This document shows, one piece after another, positions 55,243-64,000 of a stretch of DNA of 64,000 nucleotides. Positions within the stretch are counted from its first letter, which is position 1; each line of letters starts with the position of its first letter. The DNA is taken from NCBI GenBank assembly GCA_032718475.1, contig JAUCBJ010006774.1, forward strand, positions 81,326-145,325. Direction: 5' to 3'. The position numbers were made by a program, and so were the translations under genes. The notes under the pieces are model-generated. The model ran no database searches and was not told the DNA's origin. It saw only the letters and a program-made list of their open reading frames with translations. This DNA comes from Nemertoderma westbladi. Taxonomy: Eukaryota; Xenacoelomorpha; Nemertodermatida; Nemertodermatidae.

Positions 55243-57433
55243 TCCACGAAGCTAAGGAAAATCAACTACTTTCGCTAAGAAAGATTTTCCTTAGCTGAGA
55301 TGGTCTATTCATAGTGGGCTATTTTACTTGTATGGGGCAGATTTAGTGTTTTTTTATTCCGGAAAAAACTAGCCTTTAACAGTACCCTGAAACTTTGCAT
55401 GTATATACTATTCGTCGAGGCGCGTCGTATGGGATGGGTCTCATATCCAGGAAAAATATGGTTTCCATGGCAACGGACATAGAAAAAAGTCTATGTATTT
55501 CAAGTCAATATTTGTAACTCTATTTGTAGGGAAACTATAATAGATATAAACTTGGGGTTTCGCAACTCAACTATGAAGTCCATAGCATAGCCGATTGAGG
55601 TTAAATAGAAAATCCAGTTACCTTGGCAACCGGGCTAAACAGATGTTAAAATTTATAAAATGTTAATTTGAAGCCTAAGGTTAATGTGTGATGACTTGGG
55701 ACCAACCCCTACCCCCACTATATAACTTATTCTGCGTCCGAATTTTATTGTTATATTTTGCAGTTACCATGACAACCGCTGAAAACAGATGTTTTTATAG
55801 AAAATTAGCTCATTTGGACATAGACTTCGCAATAAAATTTTACGAAACTGGGTATGTGTTATCAGGACTGGAGCACTAGTTGGAACTTTTAGTGAAACTC
55901 AAAACATTCCAGAAATATCTAGGTACCATGGTAACTGGAGTTTATTAAAGTTTATATCATTCAAATCTAAATTCAATACTCTATTTGTTACAAAATAATG
56001 TAATATATATAAATTTGGGGTATTGCAACTCATCTATAAGGTCCATATACAAGCCGTTCGAGAATAATTACACAATCTAGTTACCATAGCAACAAAACTA
56101 AACAGATGTCAAAATTTAAAATATAATAATTTGAAGCACAAGTTAATAGTATTATGACTTGGGACCAACCCCTACCCCCACTATATTACTTATTCTGCAT
56201 TCGAATTACATTGTTCTATTTTTCAGTTACCATGACAACCGCTGAAAACAGATGTTTTTATTCAAAACTTATTCATTTGGACATAGACTTCACGATAAAA
56301 TTTTATAAAACTGGGTATGTGTTATCTGGACCACTAGTTGGAACTTTTAGTGAAACTTAAATTATTCCAGAAATTTAGTTACCATGGTAACTGTAGTTTT
56401 ATTAAACTCTATATCATTCAAATCTATATTGATAACTCTATTTGTAGCAAAACTGTAATATATATAAACTTGGGGTTTTGCAACTCGAACTCATCTATAA
56501 GATCCATATCCAAGCCGTTTGAGGTTAATTAGAAAATACAGTTACCATAGCAACAAGTCTAAACAGATGTTAAAATTTATAAAATGATAATTTGAAGCAC
56601 AAGTTAATAGTATTATGACTTGGGACTAACCCCTACCCCCACTATATGACTTATTCTGCATCCGAATTACATTGTTCTATTTTTCAGTTACCATGACAAC
56701 CGCTGAAAACAGATGTTCTTATTCAAAACTTGTTCATTTGGACATAGACTTCACGATAAAATTTTACAAAACTGGGTATGTGTTATCTGGACCATTAGTT
56801 GGAACTTTTAGTGAAACTTAAATTATTCCAGAAATTTAGTTACCATGGTAACTGTAGTTTATTAAACTCTATATCATTCAAATCTATATTGATAACTCTA
56901 TTTGTAGCAAAACTGTAATATATATAAACTTGGGGTTTTGCAACTCATTTATAAGATCCATATCCAAGCCGTTTGAGGTTAATTAGAAAATACAGTTACC
57001 ATAGCAACAAGTCTAAACAGATGTTAAAATTTATAAAATGATAATTTGAAGCACAAGTTAATAGTATTATGACTTGGGACCAACCCCTACCTCCACTATA
57101 TGACTTATTCTGCATCCGAATTACATTGTTCTATTTTTCAGTTTCCATGACAACCACTGCAAACAGATGCATTTTGATAGAAAATCGGTAATCTGGACAT
57201 AAACTACAATATTTTCTGAAACTCAGTATATGTGTTATCTGAACCACAATCTGTACTGAATTTTTTTTCAAAGGTTAAAGCAACAGTTCCAGAGAACTCT
57301 AGTTTCCATGGGAATAGAAGTTAGTTATTGACAATTGCTACTAAACGAGGCTAAGCAACGAACCAAAGTGTGGCCGTTTGTTTAATTTTCCTTAGCTTCG
57401 TGGTTGCATTTCCTTTAGGAAATGCCTTTCTCG
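55243..57433 (+). mobile_element. Helitron/Helentron-like non-autonomous element 1
   Basis: The 5' end begins TCCACGAAGC after an A. An inverted motif CCACGAAGCTAAGGAAAAT (55244-55262) is matched by its complement near the 3' end (57385-57403). Beyond that 3' copy lies a stem-loop GCATTTCCTTTAGGAAATGC (57406-57425), then CTTTCTCG and a T. A second 14-bp inverted pair (55250-55263 with 55283-55296) forms a 5' hairpin. The 3' hairpin with asymmetric inverted repeats matches the layout of DINE-1/HINE and pearl-type elements. The core holds four ~457-bp monomers marked by CTTGGGACCAACCCCTACCC at about 55691, 56154, 56617 and 57070. No Rep/helicase is encoded. The small open frames in the monomers are repeat-derived. 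Confidence 0.75.
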
Positions 57434-57438
57434 TAAAA

Positions 57439-59158
57439 TCCACGAAGCTAAGGAAAATCAACTACTTTCGCTAAGAAAGATTTTCCTTAGCTGAGATGGT
57501 CTATTCATAGTGGGCTATTTTACTTGTATGGGGCAGATTAGTTTTTTTTAAGTCCAGCAAAAACTAGCCTTTAAAAGTACCCTGAAATTTTGCATGTATG
57601 TACTACTCGTCGAGGCGCATCTTTTGGGCTGGGTTTCATATCCAGGAAAAATCTGGTTTCCATGGCAACGGACTTAGAAAAAAGTCTATGTATTTCAAGT
57701 CAATATTTATAACTCTATTTGTAGGAAAACTATAATAGATATAAACTTGGGGTTTCTCAACTCAACTATAAGGTCCATAGCAGAGCCGATTGAGGTTAAA
57801 TAGAAAATCCAGTTACCTTGGCAACCGGGCTAAACAGATGTTAAAATTTATAAAAATGTTAATTTGAAGCCTAAGGTTAAGGTGTTATGACTTGGGACCA
57901 ACCCCTACCCCCACTATATAACTTATTCTGCGTCCGCATTTGACTGTTCTATTTTGCAGTTACCATGACAACCGATGAAAACAGATGTTTTTATACAAAA
58001 TTTACTCATTTGGATATAGACTTCGCAATAAAATTTTACGAAATTGGGAATGTGTTATCTGGACCATTAGTTGGAACTTTTAGTGAAACTCAAATCATTC
58101 CAGAAATATATAGTTACCTTGGTAACTGTATATTAATAAAGTCTATATCATTCAAGTCTATATTCATAACTCAATTTGTAGAAAAACCGCAATAGATATA
58201 AACTTGGAGTTTCTCAACTCAACTATAAGGGCCATAACCGAGCAGATTGAGGTAAATTTAAAAATCCTGATACCATGGCAACCAGGCTAAACAGATGTAA
58301 AAATTTATAAAATGATAATTTGAAGCACAAGTTAATAGTATTATGACTTGGGACCAACACCTACCCCCACTACATGACTTATTCTGCGTCCGAATTTCAT
58401 TGTTTAATTTTGCAGTTACCATGACAACCGCTGAAAACAGATGTTTTTATACAAAAATAACTCATTTGGACATAGACTTCGCGATAAAATTTTACGAAAC
58501 TGGATATGTGTTATCTGGACCACTAGTTGGAACTTTTAGTGAAACTCAAAACATTCCAGAAATATCTTGTTACCATGGTAACTGGAGTTTATTAAAGTCT
58601 ATATCATTCAAGTCTAAATTCAATACTCTATTTGTAGCAAAATAATGTAATAAATATAAATTTGGGGTTTTGCAACTCATCTGTAAGGTCCATATACAAT
58701 CCATTCGAGGTTAATTACACAATCCAATTACCATAGCAACAAGACTAAACAGATATTACAATTTCTAAAATGATAATTTGAAACACAAGTTAATAGTATT
58801 ATGACTTGGGACCAACACCTACCCCCACTATATGACATATTCTGCATCCGAATTACATTGTTCTATTTTTCAGTTTCCATGACAACCACTGCAAACAGAT
58901 GCATTTTGATAGAAAATCGGTAATTTGGACATAAACTACAATATTTTCTGAAACTCGGTATGTTATCTGAACTACAATCTGGACTGAATCTTTTTTCAAA
59001 GGTAAAACCAACAGTTCTAGAGAATTCTACTTTCCATGGGAATAGTAGTTAATTGGCAAATGCTACTAAACTAGGCTAAGCAACAAACCAAATTGTGGCC
59101 CTTTGTTTAATTTTCCTTAGCTTCGTGGTTGCATTTCCTTTAGGAAATGCCTTTCTAG
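57439..59158 (+). mobile_element. Helitron-like non-autonomous element 2
   Basis: Same 5' TCCACGAAGC, paired inverted motifs and 3' stem-loop as element 1, but the 3' end reads CTAG followed by T, which fits the canonical Helitron CTRR|T rule. Only five bases separate it from element 1, in head-to-tail orientation. The core has three monomers (markers near 57888, 58343 and 58803), making it one monomer shorter than element 1. Confidence 0.75.
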
Positions 59159-59357
59159 TACATATACTAATTCGTTTATTGTTTTGGTTAGATTCAGCCC
59201 TTCTGTAATCGGTGTTTTTGGTGAAAACCTGGTATTCTTCACATGGGGGTAACTGCAAAGTGAAATATAACGGCAGAAAGTCTGGTATTCTTCGCCCATG
59301 TAAAGAATACCAGGATTTCACTTTTCGGTCGATTTTTTCTTGGTCGATATTTTTTAT
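59159..59357. other. Spacer between elements 2 and 3 with hairpin
   Basis: About 200 bp of unrelated sequence. It holds a copy of TTTATTGTTTTGGTTAG (seen also near 45.35 and 63.8 kb) and a hairpin with 11-bp arms CTGGTATTCTT/AAGAATACCAG (about 59282-59313). A second CTGGTATTCTT lies 50 bp upstream. Confidence 0.55.
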
Positions 59358-60613
59358 TCCACGAAGCTAAGGAAAATCAACTACTTTCGCTAAGAAAGAT
59401 TTTCCTTAGCTGAGATGGTCTATTCATAGTGGGCTATTTACTTGTGTGAGGCAGATTTGGGGTTTTTTGATAGGCGAAAAAACTAGCCTTAAAAGTACCC
59501 TGAAATATTGCATGTATATACTACTCGGCGAGGCGCATCTTTTGGGCCGGGTCTCATATCAGGAAAAATCTGGTTTCCATGGCAACGGACTTCAAAAAAA
59601 GTCTATGTATTTCAAGTCAATATTATAACTCTATTTGTAGGAAAACTATAATAGATTTAAACTTGGGGTTTTGCAACACAACTATAAGGTCCATAGCAGA
59701 TCCGATTGAGGCTAAATAGAAAATCCAGTTACGTTGGCAACGGGATAAACAGATGTTAAAATTTATAAAATGATAATTTGAGGCCTAAGGGCAAGGTGTT
59801 ATGACTTGAGACCAACCCCTACCCCCACTATATAACTTATTCTGCATCCGAATTACATTGTTCTATTTTTCAGTTACCATGACAACAGCCGAAAACAAGA
59901 TGTTTTTATACAAAAATTATTCATTTGGACATAGACTTCGCGATAAAATTTACAAAACTGGTATGTGTTATCTGCACCACTAGTTGGAACTTTTAGTGAA
60001 ACTTAAATCATTCAGAAATTTAGTTACCATGGTAACTGTAGTTTATTAAAACTCTATATCATTCAAGTCTATATTGATAACTCTATTTCTAGCAAAACTG
60101 TAATATATATAAACTTGGGGTTTTGTAACTCATCTATAAGGTCCATATACAAGCCGTTCGAAGTTAATTAGAAAATCCATTTACCATAGCAACAAGAGTA
60201 AACAGATGTTAAAATTAATAAAATGATAATTTGAAGCACAATTTAATAGTATTATGACTTGGGACCAACACCTACCCCCACTATATGACTTATTCTGCAT
60301 CGAATTACATTGTTCTATTTTTCAGTTTCCATGACAACCACTGCAAACAGATGCCATTTTGATAGAAAATCTGTAATTTGGACATAAACTACAATATTTT
60401 CTGAAACTCGAGGTGTTATCTGAAAAACAATCTGGACTGAATCTTTTTTCAAAGGTAAAACCAACAGTTCCAGAGAACTCTAGTTTCCATGGGAATAGAA
60501 GTTATTATTGGCAAATGCTACTAAACTAGGCTAAGCAACGAACCAAATTGTGGCCGTTTGTTTAATTTTCCTTAGCTTCGTGGTTGCATTTCCTTTAGGA
60601 AATGCCTTTCTAG
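59358..60613 (+). mobile_element. Helitron-like non-autonomous element 3
   Basis: The core has two monomers (markers near 59802 and 60258). It ends CTAG|T after the 3' stem-loop. Its 5' flank is T instead of A. It carries several single-base deletions relative to its neighbours, so it looks older. Confidence 0.75.
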
Positions 60614-60745
60614 TAAATTTATCTTTACTAAGTGTTTTATGCGCGTGCGCGATGTCCTTTATTTTTTGAGGGGGATGATCTATTGATCAGTCAGTCGGAC
60701 GGTTAGTAAGAAGGTGGGTGTAAACAAAAGCTGAGTTTGAGTAAA
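60614..60745. other. Spacer between elements 3 and 4
   Basis: 132 bp with no recognised content apart from a short GCGCGTGCGCG stretch. It separates two same-orientation elements. Confidence 0.5.
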
Positions 60746-62021
60746 TCCACGAAGCTAAGGAAAATCAACTACTTTCGCTAAGAAAGATTTTCCTTAGCTG
60801 AGATGGTCTATTCATAGTGGGCTATTTTACTTGTGTGAGGCAGATTTGGTTTTTTTTGATTCCGGAAAAAACTAGCCTTTAAAAGTACCCTGAAATTTTG
60901 CATGTATATACTACTCGTCGAGGCGCATCCTGTGGGATGGGTCTCATATCCAGGAAAAATCTGGTTTCCATGGCAACGGACTTCAAAAAAAGTCAATGTA
61001 TTTCAAGTCAATATTTATAACTCTATTTGTAGGAAAACTATAATAGATATAAACTTGGGGTTTTGCAACACAACTATAAGGTCCATAGCAGATCAGATTG
61101 AGGCTAAATAGAAAATCCAGTTACCTTGGCAACCGGGATAAACAGATGTTAAAATTTATAAAATGTTAATTTGAGGCCTAAGGGCAAGGTGTTATGACTT
61201 GAGACCAACCCCTACCCCCACTATATAACTTATTCTGCATCCGAATTACATTGTTATATTTTTCAGTTACCATGACAACCGCCGAAAACAGATGTTTTTA
61301 TAGAAAAATTATTCATTTGTACATAGACTTCGCGATAAAATTTTACAAAACTGGGTATGTGTTATCTGCACCACTAGTTGGAACTTTTAGTGAAACTTAA
61401 ATCATTCCAGAAATTTAGTTACCATGGTAACTGTAGTTTATTAAACTCTATATCATTCAAGTCTATATTGATAACTCTATTTCTAGCAAAACTGTAATAT
61501 ATATAAACTTGGGGTTTTGTAACTCATCTATAATTTCCATATCCATCCAAGCCGTTTGAGGTTAATTAGAAAGTACAGTTACCATAGCAACAAGACTAAA
61601 CAGATGTTACTATTTATAAAATGATAATTTGAAGCACAAGTTAATAGTATTATGACTTGGGACCAAGACCTACCCCCACTATATGACTTATTCTGCATCC
61701 GAATTACATTATTATATTTTTCAGTTTCCATGACAACCACTGCAAACAGATGCATTTTGATAGAAAATCGGTAATTTGGACATAAACTACAATATTTTCT
61801 GAAACTCGGTATATGTGTTATAATCTGAACCACAATCTGGACTGAATCTTTTTTCAAAGGTAAAACCCACAGTTCCAGAGAACTCTAGTTTCCATGGGAA
61901 TAGAAGTAAATTATTGGCAATTGCTACTAAACTAGGCTATAAGCAACGAACCAAAGTGTGGCCGTTTGTTTAATTTTCCTTAGCTTCGTGGTTGCATTTA
62001 CTTTAGGAAATGCCTTTCTCG
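60746..62021 (+). mobile_element. Helitron-like non-autonomous element 4
   Basis: Two monomers (markers near 61195 and 61652). The 3' end is CTCG|T, and the stem-loop has one mismatch (CATTTACTTTAGG). It is followed after eight bases (TATATATA) by element 5, again head to tail. Confidence 0.75.
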
Positions 62022-62029
62022 TATATATA

Positions 62030-63186
62030 TCCACGAAGCTAAGGAAAATCAACTACTTTCGCTAAGAAAGATTTTCCTTAGCTGAGATGGTCTATTCATA
62101 GTGGGCTATTTTACTTGTGTGGGGCAGATTTGGGGTTTTTTGATCGGTGAAAAAACTAGCCTTTAAAAGTACCCTGAAATTTTGCATGTATATACTACTC
62201 GTCGAGGCGCATCTTTTGGGCCGGGTCTCATATCCAGGAAAAATCTGGTTTCCATGGAAACGGACTTATAAAAAAGTCTCTGTATTTCAAGTCAATATTT
62301 AAAACTCTATTTGTAGGGAAACTATAATAGATATAAACTTGGGGTTTCTCAACTCAACTATAAGGTCCATAGCAGAGCCGATTGAGGTTAAATAGAAAAT
62401 CCAGTTACCTTGGCAACCAGGCTAAACAGATGTTAAAATTTATAAAATGATAATTTGAAGCCTAAGGACAAGGTGTTATGACTTGGGACCAACCCCTACC
62501 CCCACTATATAACTTATTCTGCATCCGAATTTGATTGTTCTATTTTGCAGTTACCATGACAACCGCTGAAAACAGATGTTTTCTTTCAAAACTTATTCAT
62601 TTGGACATAGACTTCACGATAAAATTTTACAAAACTGGGTATGTGTTATCTGGACAACTAGTTGGAACTTTTAGTGAAACTTAAATTATTCCAGAAATTT
62701 AGTTACCATGGTAACTGTAGTTTATTAAACTCTATATCATTCAAATCTATATTGATAACTCTATGTGTAGCAAAACTGTAATATATATAAACTTGGGGTT
62801 TTGGAACTCATCTATAAGATCCATATCCAAGCCGTTTGATGTTAATTAGAAAATACAGTTACCATAGCAACAAGTCTAAACAGATGTTAAAATTTATAAA
62901 ATGATAATTTGAAGCACAAGTTAATAGTATTATGACTTGGGACTAACCCCTACCCCCACTATATGACTTATTCTGCATCCGAATTACACTGTTCTATTTT
63001 TCAGTTTCCATGACAATCACAGCAAACAGATGAATTTTGATAGAAAAAACTCTAGTTTCCATGGGAATAGAAGTTAATTATTGACAATTGCTATGAAACG
63101 AGGCTAAGCAACGAACCAAAGTGTGGCCGTTTGTTTAATTTTCCTTAGCTTCGTGGTTGCATTTCCTTTAGGAAATGCCTTTCTCG
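62030..63186 (+). mobile_element. Helitron-like non-autonomous element 5
   Basis: Two monomers (markers near 62478 and 62934). The 3' tail has lost about 110 bp compared with the other copies (TTTTGATAGAAAA joins directly to ACTCTAGTTTCC), which accounts for its shorter length. Termini are otherwise intact, ending CTCG|T. Confidence 0.75.
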
Positions 63187-63675
63187 TATATATAATGTAA
63201 TAAATCAGTTAAATACAAATATAATATCGCAATAATTGTTATTCTCCGTTTAAATCACCCATGATGTCCTTTTTTTTACTTTTTATGTCCTCAGAAATTT
63301 ACCGTTAGGTTCCATGCTACCGGTTTCTCTACTGCTGTTCTCTCAGGCTATCAGTACCGGTATTAGTATATAGAGCACTATTTTGCAGTATTGCTGTATT
63401 GTATGTACAGATGTAGGTTTAAAGCAGGTATTTTATTACCGGTACCGGCACCGGCACCAGTACCGGTAATGCTGTAGGCCTACTGTGTAGCCTACCATTT
63501 AAATACCGTAATGGTAGGCCTACCGGCTGACTGGTTGTGCTAATAAATTTTAAATGATTGATAATGATAATTGAAATTGTATTAATTTTATTTGAAATAT
63601 AATTTAATTGAATTTATGTAATTTTAAATGTAAATCAATGATGCTGTCTCTTTAAGCTGTCCCATTCCCTCAAAT
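63187..63675. other. Spacer with CCGGTACC and TAGGCCTA clusters
   Basis: No gene is seen. Dense ACCGGTACCGGCACC-type and GTAGGCCTAC palindromes occur at about 63432-63530. Similar motifs occur near 34060 and 45034. Confidence 0.55.
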
Positions 63676-63837
63676 GTTCATGACATAGTTTATTGTTATG
63701 TTCATGACATAGTTTATTGTTATGTTCATGACATAGTTTATTGTTATGTTCATGACATAGTTTATTGTTATGTTCATGACATAGTTTATTGTTATGTTCA
63801 TGACATAGTTTATTGTTATGTTCATGACATAGTTTAT
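63676..63837. repeat. 24-bp minisatellite, seven copies
   Basis: Seven near-perfect head-to-tail copies of a 24-bp unit (GTTCATGACATAGTTTATTG + TTAT). The last copy merges into the next array through TAGTTTATTTG. Confidence 0.9.
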
Positions 63838-64000
63838 TTGTTTTGGTTAGAAAATCCCGCCTCTGTAACCCGCTCCTTTCCCTGAATTAGTAAAGTGACC
63901 GTTTATTGTTTTGGTTAGAAAGGCCCGCCTTTGTAACCCGCTCCTTTCCTTCATTTAGTAAAGTGACTGTTTATTGTTTTGGTTAGAAAATCCCGCCTCT
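63838..64000. repeat. ~68-bp tandem repeat, continuing beyond the window
   Basis: Two and a half copies of a ~68-bp unit (GTTTATTGTTTTGGTTAGAA, CCCGCCT-TGTAACCCGC, TCCTTTCC, TTAGTAAAGTGAC). Single related copies lie inside the DNA transposon near 45.35 kb and in the spacer near 59.17 kb. The array runs off the window end. Confidence 0.8.

Noticed and set aside
55688-58645. Small ORFs (60-100 codons) sharing MTTAENRCFY and LDIDFAIKFYETGY-like peptides
   Set aside because: They recur in each 457-bp monomer with stops and frameshifts between copies and have no signal peptide or splice support. They are better explained as part of the repeat monomer.

Overview
The window is nuclear DNA of an animal. 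It has spliced genes with GT..AG introns and AATAAA signals, several families of APE-type LINEs, a TA-flanked DNA transposon, Helitron-like repeats and kilobase-scale minisatellites. There are no bacterial operons or Shine-Dalgarno signals. An AT-rich background with scattered CCGGTACC and TAGGCCTA motifs suggests a marine invertebrate, but I cannot name the organism. About 24 kb (over a third) is tandem repeat and most of the rest is mobile-element DNA, so this looks like a repeat-rich, possibly subtelomeric or heterochromatic, region with a few host genes.

Layout. 1-2601: AT-rich spacer. 2602-3999: 52-bp minisatellite with 30-bp deletion variants. 4587-7718: an intronless 1043-aa protein with C2H2-like fingers and four internal in-frame repeats, poly(A) signal at 7897. 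7.9-10.4 kb: spacer with G/C homopolymers and a promoter-like site. 10460-19183: 208 copies of a 42-bp unit lying exactly inside motif B of a reverse-transcriptase (RT) gene on the minus strand, whose flanks survive at 10360-10459 and 19184-19332. About 19.5-21.3 kb: a 5'-truncated LINE. 21931-33354: an 11.4-kb array of a 36-bp unit. 34.2-35.7 kb: two LINE 3'-end fragments. 35909-40491: a two-exon gene for a small secreted Cys-rich protein of Ly6/three-finger type, whose intron holds a LINE with an intact 1074-aa endonuclease-RT frame. 40590-41540: composite 36/62-bp minisatellite. 45089-46181: non-autonomous Tc1/mariner-like transposon. 46463-47696: degenerate CCTACR hexamer array interrupted by another LINE 3' end. 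47.9-54.7 kb: decayed LINE and zinc-knuckle pseudogenes and one possible host exon. 55243-63186: five same-orientation Helitron/Helentron-like elements with a variable number of ~457-bp core monomers. 63676-64000: two short arrays.

The supportable host genes are the zinc-finger-like gene and the Ly6-like gene. The very long open frames across the minisatellites come from repeat periods divisible by three and are not genes. The most striking observation is that the 8.7-kb minisatellite grew out of 14 codons of a retrotransposon's RT motif B.
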